This document shows positions 54,900-64,000 of a stretch of 64,000 nucleotides of DNA, piece after piece; within the stretch, counting starts at the first letter, position 1; the number at the start of each line of letters is the position of its first letter. The position numbers and the translations under genes were made by a program. The notes under the pieces are model-generated. The model saw nothing but the letters and a program-made list of their open reading frames with translations, had not been told where the DNA came from and searched no databases. Source of the stretch: Psococerastis gibbosa (lineage: Eukaryota; Arthropoda; Insecta; Psocodea; Psocidae); contig OZ020484.1 of the NCBI GenBank assembly GCA_963971405.1, forward strand, positions 11,842,001 through 11,906,000, written 5' to 3'.

Positions 54900-55462
54900 T
54901 ATGGGATTGTCCACGCTAGGGCCGGGTTTGTGATTGCCATTGGCCAGAGTCTGGGCATGTGCCTTGCTAACCGGTGCTTGCGGAACCAGTTTTACAACAC
55001 CTGTTCAATGAGAACAAAGAAATAAAGTGTCATTAACTGGAGGAAATAATTCTCCACGCTTTGATGCACAATATGCTGCCGTCACTGACACAGATCGGCC
55101 ACAGTTTTGAAACTTCATTTGTAAAAAAAATAATGGTCTCTGGGGGCGTCACGTTGAAGGAGTTTCAAAACTGTGGCCAATTGGTGTGAATCATGGTCAC
55201 ATACTACATATCAGAATGAAGAGGAACATTGTTTCTGCTTTATGACGCTTCGTTTATTGTTGCAAGTTAGATATTTCATGAGGAATTGCATATCAAGCAA
55301 AAAATGGAGACCACTTAGTACTAGAAGTAGTTTTTTATTCAGGGGTACAGTATATCACAGTAAATATGCAATAAATGGAAAAAACCATTCTTGTTATAAG
55401 CTACAATATAAACTAATTTTATAGGCAATGTTCCGTAAGAAAATACGGTGAGGCTGCATATA

Positions 55463-56428
55463 CAGGGTGCCCCAGACCATCCGACCACCTACTTTTTCTC
55501 GAAAACAAATGACGTCAGAGGTCTGAATTTTTTTTTATCATTACAAAGTGGGGGTTGATGCATTTCTGGAAATTAGTTTGGAATTTTTTGGGGACCTGGA
55601 AGGGGGGGTTTGGGGGGTCCGTATGCTGTTCCTCGGAATAATCAAATGTAAAGGTATGTCAAATTGTACATCAGTTGAAGGCTTATAAAGTGTTCATTCA
55701 TAATTTGCAAAAATTTTGATTGTATCCCTACAGGTTCAGGTACAGGAGGTCTTTAAAAGTCAAACATTGGGTACCTGTGGGCTATTAGTGTGCTGAATGC
55801 TAAAAGTCTAAATCAAATTTTCTGGTAAAGAAAAAATAGGAGTACTTGATAATCTTACCTTGGTGTACCTGAGTTTTTCAGTTCAGGTACAATAAACAGC
55901 TAAAGTTTGAGATTAAATTTCTCTAAAATATCATATGGCATGTTGTACCTTAAATGAAAGCTTATTACAAGAAATGTCAAGTTAACTATACAAATCGTAC
56001 CTGAACCTGCGCTTGAACGGGGAGAGGGGCGAAGGGTGGGAATGGGTCACCTAAAGCATGGCAAGTGACACCTCAAATAAAAGCTCATGACTTCAGCTTG
56101 ACAATGATACACAAATGTTAGTGCCTGAACCTGCGCCTCAATGGGGAGGGGGGGAGGTTGGGAATAGGTCACCCGAAGCATGGCAAGTGACATCTCAAAT
56201 GAAAGCTCATGACTTCAACTTAACAATGACAAACAAAAAATTGTTCTCATTATTTCGAGGAACAGCATACGGACCCCCCAAACCCCCCTTCCAGGTCCCC
56301 AAAAAATTCCAAACTAATTTCCAGAAATGCATCAACCCCCATTTTGTAATGATTTCAAAAAAAATCAGACCTCTGACGTCATTCGTTTTCGAGAAAAAGT
56401 AGGTGGACGGATGGTCTGGGGCACCCTG
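55463..56428. mobile_element. 966-bp fold-back element with TA target, nested in the ISL2EU element
   Basis: Ends CAGGGTGCCCCAGACCATCC and inverse, flanked by TA (55461-55462, 56429-56430) as for Tc1/mariner-class insertions. Arms of ~165 bp are nearly identical, with gacctggaagggggggtttg mirrored. The centre has two direct copies of a segment with acctgcgc and ggtcacc near 56000 and 56130. No transposase. Confidence 0.75.
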
Positions 56429-56464
56429 TATAACAATACTTCTATAGGTAGTGTCATAGTTTTC

Positions 56465-56900
56465 AGGTGTCCCTAAGGAATTGAAGACGTAGGCTACAGT
56501 TAGAGGGCCCACCGAGCAGGTCTGGATTGGTGCGCAGGCGCTCTCGTGTCTGATTGACTCGGTAGTGTTTTAATCCTTCTTCCGTTCTATTAAAGTTTTG
56601 CGGATGTTTATAGATTTCTATGGCTTTCCTATGTAGTCGGGGGTAGGTTAAAAGTAAATAAAACAACAAAACAGAGAATGACGCCAACTAGCCAAGCAGA
56701 CACGAGAGCGCTTGCGCGCCGATCCATACCTGCACCAGTCTGTCAGTCAGTTCCTACGGTACCCCCACGATACAATCTTAGAAGTGTAGTACATAGTGCC
56801 ACTGTTGTTGTTGACGAAACGTTTGGAAGCATACTTTCAAATCGACCACGGCCTATTAGCCCGGATTCTCCTGCACAGCAACAGCCAACCGCCATAATTC
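56465..56900. pseudogene. Penelope-like element remnants in inverted orientation
   Basis: On the minus strand (about 56560-56660) HRKAIEIYKHPQNFNRTEEG matches the C-terminal end of the Penelope GIY-YIG endonuclease region. On the plus strand (56690-56890) cagacacgagagcgcttgcg mirrors part of it and continues to PPRYNLRS and DRPRP-like words (NRPRPISPDS), as in 30636-30800. The hammerhead-like core is lost here, although GACGAAACGTTTGG remains. Confidence 0.6.
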
Positions 56901-57092
56901 AAAACAAATTGCACTGGACCCAGGGGCGGATAAATAGCAGCTGAACAAAACACCTTTATATTTTCAGCTTAAAGGCAGATTCATGTACCTATTGAGATCT
57001 ACCATCTACCAATGTTCGACTCTCGGAAAATTTCTTCACGACTTTTCATTTCATGACCCCCTGAGCCTAAAACCACCCTCTTTTCAAAATGT

Positions 57093-57403
57093 TAAGCTGG
57101 CCATACACGAGGGCTCCAAATGGAATCGCGCAAGCCAAATGGCGCGTCATGTTCCATTTTGCGTTAGCGCCATTTAGAGGGGTCATTCATGACTACGCTG
57201 AACCAGTAGCTCCAAATCTTTCAAATTGTATAGTGTTACGATATGGAAGAGGTACTTTTACACTGTACAATTTGAAAGATTTAAAGCGACTGGTTCAGCG
57301 TAGTCGTGAATGACCCCTCTAAATGGCGCTAACGCCAAATGGAACAGGACACGCCATTTGGCTTGGCGCGAGTCCGTTTGGAGGCCTTGTCAATGGCCAG
57401 CTT
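57093..57403. mobile_element. MITE with CTGGCCATACACG-type ends
   Basis: Left aagctggccatacacgaggg and right ccttgtcaatggccagctt; inner arms gaggggtcattcatgactac and gtagtcgtgaatgacccctc. Non-coding, nested in the ISL2EU element. Confidence 0.65.
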
Positions 57404-57859
57404 TATACATATATACTGTATATACGTATGTACAGTATGTGTTTATGTATGTATATCGATTTTAGGAAACACTCCAACTTCCGTAAATATTATCCGATTT
57501 TGATGAACTTCAAAAATGTCTTGATCGAGTTCTTTAACCAGCTAAATCCACTATTTAGTTACAAGATAGCGGCCGATTGAAACCTTATATAATTCATATC
57601 TCAGTTAATATTGGTCGCAGAGGAATGAATTAAAATATCACTGAAAGCCTGTATTATTATATACGATAATGGTAATCTACACTTTTTACGGCAAATCAAC
57701 GATTTCATGATGATGTCCAGTCAAAGTAAAAATAATTTAATAAGTAAAAGTTCATAGTCGCCATTTTTTGGAACACAAGAGTGTTTCGTGTGTGCCGGTT
57801 CTTCCGGCCTTAACACAGAATTTAGTAAATCTTGTGATAATCAAATCAAAGTCGTAATG

Positions 57860-60714
57860 TTACTTAATTAATTTTCCCTGTAAATTTACAAGCCCTAATG
57901 CACATTCCACTGCCATATCCAGCATAGGCAAAAATTTTAAATTCACACACGAATGCATAGACAACAACTTCTCCTCGCGAATGCGCTCTATAACTCGCTC
58001 AACGTGTATACGGAGGGCAGCTATTTGCTTCGTCTCTATGACTTCTTTCTTAGTCATGACTGTACCACTTGTAAGAAAAACACTTGGCGGTCGCACAAGC
58101 CGACAATTTTTTCTCAAAAGGAATGGTTCAAGTGTTTTGAACCCACGATCAGTCATGACTAAACTGTCCATCGGAAGGTGATGTAGAAAATCAGACTCGG
58201 TCACTATGTGCGTGTCTTCAGTCCGACCTCCATATCCCTTCGAACACCATGAGACTAGTCCATCGGGAGTAACACCCACTATGTACTTAATTGTATTGCA
58301 TTTTTTATATTGCGACCAAGTGGCTGACTGCAGGATGGGATTGCTTGGCTTTTGGATTTCAATTTCGAATGCGTCCAATATGCACACTACTTCCCGGTAA
58401 TTGGCCCTAAATGCAATTGGTAAGTTGGCAAGTATTGTAGGTTTAGGGGGCCAATGTATAAGCGACTTCAGGTTTGAATGGACGTAAGGCAATGTCTGCT
58501 TAAAAACAGTACTGGCGTGCTGTTGGGTAATTCCGAAGTCGTCCCCTATTTCATCGAAGGTCCTGCAGAGTTTTATTCGCTGCAAGACTATCGCCACATT
58601 GCGGCAGGGGGCATCTTTTGTCAGCATTTCAAACACGAAAATGCAGCTCGCAGGAATGCCTAAATATTTCTTTGGCCTAGCCTGAATTATTAACTTCATC
58701 CTGCGAGCAGACAGCTCCTTCAGCTCGACGACATCGTCAATTGCGAAATCGCTGTCATCACTATCTTCACTGCTTGAATTTAGAAAACTACAGGCCGAAA
58801 ATTTGCGGCCGGACCCCCTCTCCAGTTTCTCCGGGGTTTTTGTAGTACCGCGACTGGTAGTTGCAGATTTAATTGGCGAGCAACTGACAGTCGTGTACTG
58901 TGGCGTCACTTGCACAGCTCGGCTAGTTACGGCAGCTGCCTGCATAGTTTGCGTGCACTTGTCATTTGAAAAAACTGAAACAAAAAAAAACCATGTACAG
59001 GTATACAGTAAATTTTAAAACACAATATAAGATTCACAGTGGCTCACACATTACACGGAACGTCTACTATACAATATTTTCAGATATAGATTTTTATTAT
59101 TTTTAGAGAAACCGTCATGTGTCGCACATTGGTATTTTTACATAAACTACATTAATACTCCGTAATTCCTGTGTTTACATGGGGTCACCATAAACCAGGA
59201 AAATGTAAAAAATAAACGCAGTTTAAATACACATTATGTCCATGGGCGTCCACAGGAGAGGGCAGGGGAGACCAGCTGCCCCCCGCCTAGAACGAGAGCA
59301 ACATGTCGCTGTCTGGCGGAGCTTGGAGTTTTATAAATAAGTATTAGACTGTAAAATCTCGACTGCTATCAAAATTCGTGAACGCTACTAATTCTGGCGT
59401 GCCGCATTTCACATACTTTTTCCCCAGGGGAAGCCTCCTGCGCGCAATTTTATAATATTGATATGATGATGATGATAGTAAAGAGCCTTGATGGAATTTT
59501 AGAGATTTCGGCTCACCCAGTCTGCCTCCCGCAAGAAAAAAAGATGCGGACGGCGATGACTGTGTCGACTGTGTTAAACCTCATGTGTTAGTGGAGAAAT
59601 GCCCTACAATTAAATTGCACATATCTCGGGAAGTTTACCGCATGATCATCGACAGCGAAGATGCTGATTGCCAGGCGAAGGCAACATAACAACATGATAG
59701 AAAACTCTACTTACGATTGCTATCATGGTCTTCAATAATAGGCAAACTATCTTCGCAGCTTTGATTGTCATTACTTGGCCCTGCTTGAGCTTCTACTTGC
59801 GCATTTACGGCCGAAGCTATAAGTTCTTTCCTTCGCCTCTTCACTAGTAAAAGTCTTGTCGGCTCCAAAAACTTGTTGATGCGCCTGCCCTGGCATTCAA
59901 ATTTAGTTGGCATCGCTGTTTTTTTTATAGTCATTCGCCCGTGCATTAATTTAACATAAGTTAAATTTTCAATGCATTCTTCCAACTGGTACAGAAAAAA
60001 ACACGTCAGTAAGTTCAATCTAATATAAAATGAAGTACAACCACTTTACTACTTTAATAATTAATGACAGCTTGTTGAAAGCGGTCGGTGGGTCTCTGGT
60101 CCATATAAATGCTGTAAATGAACCGAGCACTGATTGGCCAGTAACCGACTAAAAATATAAAGTCCAAATCAACAATGAGCTGCGCAGTTATATACTGTAA
60201 CTGTGTCAGTATCGGCAAAAATCGAAGGAGCTAGGGAGCTACACTATTTAGTGAGCGAAAGAAATCTACGCTTATGCTAAGAGTGACAGAAGAAAGTGAT
60301 TGAATCTTGTAAGGCCGCAACATTTAAATTTCATAACCTAGCAATAATCAATAAGTCAATATGAAGTCTCCTCCACAGAATAGCCCTACCATAATACGTA
60401 TATTGTTTATGTAGTCATGCATCATAGACCCCACATCAGTCGGAGAAATTACCTGCCTGCAAATTACGGCTGAATACTAATTTCATTGGAAAAAAGAGTA
60501 GAAATCAACGCAAACCTACCTCGAAATGGTCTTCACAAAAAAACAGAGTTGACTTCGGACTGACAGCCTCATCGCGTCTTGCGGCTTGGATCCATGCTCT
60601 TCGCCTTTTTCCATCATTAGGCATATGCAAAAACAGTTTTTGTGGCGTACTGAATGTCGTATTTGTACAGTTAGGCACAGCACAGTACTTATAATTAGTT
60701 TTCGCAGTTGCCAT
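57860..60714 (-). CDS. THAP-DDE transposase of the ISL2EU element (526 aa)
   Basis: Three exons: 60714-60520, 59985-59715 and 58974-57860 (1581 nt, phases 0 and 1). Residues 1-65 form a THAP C2CH DNA-binding finger with C11, C16, C60 and H63 plus W41 and P32. A basic linker follows (LLLVKRRRKELI), then an acidic serine region. The nuclease is DDE_Tnp_4-like (PIF/Harbinger-related): D356 in CILDAFEIEI, the GYGGRTEDTHI segment, D431 in VMTDRGF and E481 in IHVERVIERI. An HTH-like FDEIGDDFGITQQHASTVFK precedes the catalytic core. The three acidic catalytic residues and the finger residues are intact. It converges with the YqaJ gene inside shared inverted ends, so both are read as parts of one element. 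Confidence 0.88.
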
Positions 60715-60952
60715 GTAAAATTAGGAAAACCAAGTAAAAAGAAACACGATTATATTATGTTTTCCGTTTTTGTTTACTATGGTGGTGGGAACGGTGACGT
60801 TCAAATATGGCCGCCCCTGCCTTAAAAGCAAAATTTATAAATGAATTTTACTCCCAAGTAAGAATAAATTTAAAAGAAATTTATATCAATTTATATGTAA
60901 AATAAAATCTAGTTTCATTCTAAATACGGCAAAAAAAATGCCTGTATACCCC

Positions 60953-62280
60953 ATTATATATATATCATTGAACTATATACATATACACTGGAAACACACC
61001 AGGAGCGCTAGGGATGTCGGCAACGGACAAAACCTGATATCTTGGATATTATGGCAGAAGCGTTCCATGCCATATACACTTACGTGAAAATTTGATGTAT
61101 TTCAATAATTTTTTTAATACGATTTATTGACAATTTCTGCTTTTGTAATATTTATTTATTTATTATAGAACAATATTCTATGGTCAAACACCGGCATTTA
61201 TGAAGATTTATTAATATTTAGCTAGGAATATGTTACTAAGAAAAATTGTGTCAAGCAGCAATTTAACAAAATATAGCCAAACTATTTAGTCCAATCTAAC
61301 CATGTTCATCTATTCAATTGCATTGGGACTAAATTTGAAGTGTTCAACTTCCTAAATTTAGGCTCCTACCTATATCAGGAGTAGATCCAGCCCATTGGGG
61401 GGGGGGGGGGGCGGGGGGGGGGGAGGGGGAATTTGGCTCAAAATATAATAAACATATGTAGTATCCTTTACATTATAACGTAATAAGTTAGGCAACTTAC
61501 AACAGGCTAGCTTATAAGATTTTGGGGGCAGCTCCCCCCTTCATCTGTCCTTGACTACACTTCAACTAGAATAAGCAGAATATAAAAATAATAAGTAGTC
61601 ACTCTGGCTAGACCCCATGGACGGATACAGGGAGGCAGGTTCCCCCCCTGGATCCACCCCATGGACGGAGACAGGGGGCGGATATCCCCCCCCCCCCCCA
61701 AAAAAAAAAATTTAGTAAATCTATTTTATAAGTTAATTTTTATAACGCTCTGATTTAATCGATACTACATAGGTTTTTCCTATTTTGGCCCACAGCTACC
61801 CCCCCCCCCCCCCATGGTGAGCTGGAGAGCTGGATCCGTCCCTGATCCACCAACACCGGCATTCGAATTTTTAAATCTCATAGCCTACTTATTATGCTTA
61901 CACGATGTGAATATTCTGTGTGCTATCATCGATGAAAAAATATTGCAGTGTATAGTAGGCCAATGCTGTTGATTTAGGGATGCCAATATCAATAAGCCTA
62001 ATAATTTCTAGGCATTTTGCAGTACGTGTGATTTGCAAGAAAGCCACGAAATTCACCCAAATGGGAAATAAAAAAACCTTTTTCCTCTGTAAATTTGCCT
62101 TATAGTGTTTCGCTATTTTTATTCACTATCAAAACTTAGGTTCTACAGGACTAGGCCTACTTAGGCTGCTGGAATTATCAGCTTCCTAAAATAATTTTAA
62201 ACTTGACTAACTAAAAAATGCCTTGAGGTTGAAACAATAATAATAATAATCATAATAATTAGTATTAAAGTTATATATAC
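60953..62280. other. Intergenic sequence rich in G/C homopolymer runs
   Basis: G or C runs at about 61398-61430, 61690-61699 and 61800-61812 are next to gatcca/cagccc words typical of hAT-like ends, but full elements could not be delimited. No gene was seen. Confidence 0.5.
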
Positions 62281-62288
62281 AGGACAAT

Positions 62289-62609
62289 CAAGGCCGTAGC
62301 CAGGATTTTTTTTAGGGGGGGGGGGGGTTAAAATTTCATTTGGTATTACATAGTGGTTTTTCTGTTTCCTCTCAAAATCCGATTCTATCTAGTGTCAAGC
62401 CATTTCATTTCGGGGCAGGGACGGTTTCAGAAAAAAATTTCGGGGGGGGGGCGGTGGCCCAACAAATATCGCGTTTCCCTTACTTGAGTAATAATTTCTC
62501 TTAATTTCCTTCAAAAGTACATTCTAACTAGAATAATGCTATTTCACTCGGGGGGGGGGGGCGACCGCCCCCTCCGCCCCCCAAGGATCCCCCCTTGGCT
62601 ACGGCCTTG
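62289..62609. mobile_element. Young hAT-type MITE with perfect 8-bp duplication
   Basis: Ends CAAGGCCGTAGCCAGGATTT and inverse CTTGGCTACGGCCTTG. The 8-bp flank aggacaat is identical at 62281-62288 and 62610-62617. Contains several long G runs, no coding region. Confidence 0.85.
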
Positions 62610-62619
62610 AGGACAATTG

Positions 62620-63580
62620 AAGGTGTGCAATTTGTTAACATAATGATTAAGAAAACTGAAATAAACCCATAAATGTTGCCTCAACTAATGACCAAACCAT
62701 GCGAACACTTACTTGCGAAAAGTAATATTTTCCCCCGTTTCTCGACATATCTTGAACCTATTAGGGCATTTATAAGCAGAGCAAGATATGACCATTATGT
62801 CAAACCAAAGAAATACTCAATAAATGGGTAAATAGATTAAATAACAGGCAATGAAATACGTCTAAATCGCATTGAAGGCAATGGAGTTGTGGGGACCACT
62901 TAGTCCCACATGTGTAATAACCAGTCTGCTTCCAGCTTCACCTTTTTCCCGTTAGATGGCGCTGTTCACATTCAGATAATTCAATATTCCTCAATCTTCC
63001 TTTTACGTATTTATTTCTCTTATTCAATAATATCTTTAATCTACCCTCTGTGTCTCATCAGCTCCTTTAGCTGTGGACACAGAGTTGGTTTTTCTATATG
63101 GAAGCAGGCTGGATCAAATTCAATATTAATTGTAAGCATGTATCGTTCTCGTCTCACAGCTCATATTGTAACCACTGTGTGTTAAATTACTCTAACTTGA
63201 GTCGAAGCACTGCAATACAAACCAATTCAAGTCTACACTGCCTATTCAATTGCATCGTCCTTCGACAAGCTACAGAGTCAACCACTTCTTGCCATAATAC
63301 CCCTTTTTGTCACGTGACCAAAAGTGAAGACATTTGTTCAGCGTGGGCTAGGTGCCGTGGTAGCAATCCATGTATATCAATGATATATATATATTATCTT
63401 TGGTCTGTGGTAACTTGTTTGGCGAAGGCGCCATTTTAAATTCTCAAGTTAAAAAAATAAAAACAAAAGTCAAAACATCAGTCAGCACTCAGCAGATGAA
63501 CTGAAATTTTTGTAGTGCACTATTTTCTTCTTCGTTTAACTTGATTTTTTTATATTATCATTTGTGTTATTTTATTCAAG
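62620..63580. promoter_or_regulatory. Upstream region of the Nup214-like gene
   Basis: No coding exon or repeat was recognised. The sequence cgaaggcgccattttaaatt at 63422 is near the likely transcription start. Promoter role is inferred from position only. Confidence 0.35.
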
Positions 63581-63584
63581 CTTA

Positions 63585-63896
63585 ATGTCTAATAATAGTA
63601 TACTAAATTGCCCTGCGCCATTGGACACACTGGTAAGCTTTTGCGTCAACTATATGTATTACAGTAAATTATTGTTTTGGCCCTGTGTTGCAAAGTTGTG
63701 GCTTGTTTGAACTAAAAATGTAGCACAATCCAAGTTAATTAGTTTCTAATTTATTTCCAGGAGCTACATTTTAAATTATTGAAGCGCAGTGAGACATACG
63801 ACTACGCTGGACAGCCTCCTCCTACCTATGCCAATGCTGTTGCAGTGGCTAATTCTCTTGGGGTTTCGTTTGTTGCTACAGTTGATGGACTCATAG
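63585..63896 (+). CDS. Nup214: Nup214-like nucleoporin, first two exons (partial)
   Basis: Nup214 lies on the cytoplasmic face of the nuclear pore and its N-terminal beta-propeller binds the mRNA-export helicase DDX19/Dbp5. Exon 1 (63585-63632) encodes a 16-residue leader MSNNSILNCPAPLDTL. A 128-bp intron is followed by exon 2 (63761-63896, phase 1 end, donor gtaatt). Exon 2 gives ELHFKLLKRSETYDYAGQPP and NAVAVANSLGVSFVATVDGL, which aligns by eye with the start of the Nup214 propeller (DFQFRALKKVRIFD, LLAVSNKYGLVFAGG in human). The rest of the gene is beyond the right edge. Only 61 residues are available, so another propeller protein is possible. Confidence 0.6.
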
Positions 63897-63943
63897 GTAA
63901 TTTTATTGCAAATTTTGAACAATCTGGCATCTTAGCTTTCTTA

Positions 63944-64000
63944 TTTGTGCGTTAGTATAAAGAAAACATTGTGATGGTCAAAATTTTCGATTTCGAGATT
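63944..64000 (+). repeat. Repeat G copy 6 (cut by window edge)
   Basis: Reads gttagtataaagaaaacatt through gtcaaaattttcgatttcga, the head of repeat G, in intron 2 of the Nup214-like gene. Confidence 0.65.

Larger units (their letters stand above)
51540..60952. mobile_element. Autonomous ISL2EU-type DNA transposon, 9.4 kb
   Basis: Exact 12-bp inverted ends GGGGTATACAGG (51540-51551) and CCTGTATACCCC (60941-60952), flanked by AT on both sides (51538-51539, 60953-60954). It carries two convergent intron-containing genes, a SWIM/YqaJ-type nuclease (plus) and a THAP-DDE transposase (minus); this gene pair and AT target are known traits of ISL2EU elements. The gap between the genes has taken later insertions (FB14, a TA-flanked fold-back, Penelope-like pieces, another inverted repeat). 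Both genes look intact. Confidence 0.85.

Noticed and set aside
59221..59700. GC-richer stretch considered as an extra exon of the THAP-DDE transposase
   Set aside because: Exons 2 and 3 already join in phase across it, and no acceptor/donor pair with an open frame was seen.

Overview
The window looks like nuclear DNA of an invertebrate animal, most likely an arthropod. The protein-coding genes carry GT-AG introns and encode metazoan families (SLX4, taperin/phostensin, MED22, Merlin, Nup214), and roughly half of the sequence is decayed or intact transposable elements. No bacterial features are present. All gene calls were made by eye from conserved motifs and compatible splice phases; no database search was possible.

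Layout: 486-3290 (minus) holds the 5' three exons of an SLX4-like gene that runs off the left edge. Immediately upstream on the same strand (3329-4007) is a two-exon gene for a 97-residue single-pass membrane protein. A ~780-bp divergent promoter region separates it from a taperin/phostensin-family gene (plus) whose four coding exons (4786-6603, 9413-9574, 37483-37612, 40231-40445) span 35.7 kb, because intron 2 alone is 27.9 kb and packed with repeats. After a gene-poor stretch come an intronless Merlin (NF2) gene (46099-47946, minus) and, 106 bp upstream of it, a two-exon MED22 gene (48053-51286, minus) whose only intron has been filled by a dead Tc1 element that itself carries a hAT-like insertion. 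From 51540 to 60952 sits a 9.4-kb DNA transposon of the ISL2EU type with an apparently intact pair of convergent genes, a SWIM/YqaJ nuclease and a THAP-DDE transposase, flanked by AT on both sides. The right edge holds the first two exons of a Nup214-like gene (63585-63896).

Repeats dominate the rest: two tRNA-derived SINE families, 5'-truncated LINE pieces, Penelope-like remnants with hammerhead-ribozyme-like motifs, hAT-type elements with 8-bp target duplications, a multi-copy ~0.8-0.97-kb repeat with an internal CTGT array and a long C/G run, a 1.5-kb palindrome, and at least fourteen fold-back elements with the shared tip GGCG...TTCCAC. The fold-back set is the most unusual thing here. 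Tips and centres are shared, while the palindromic arms between them differ between elements but match within each element. At least three different centre modules occur, and a nested composite has moved as a unit.

Two gene pairs (small membrane protein/SLX4, 38 nt apart; MED22/Merlin, 106 nt apart) are close, same-strand neighbours and could be polycistronic; this is an inference that needs transcript data.
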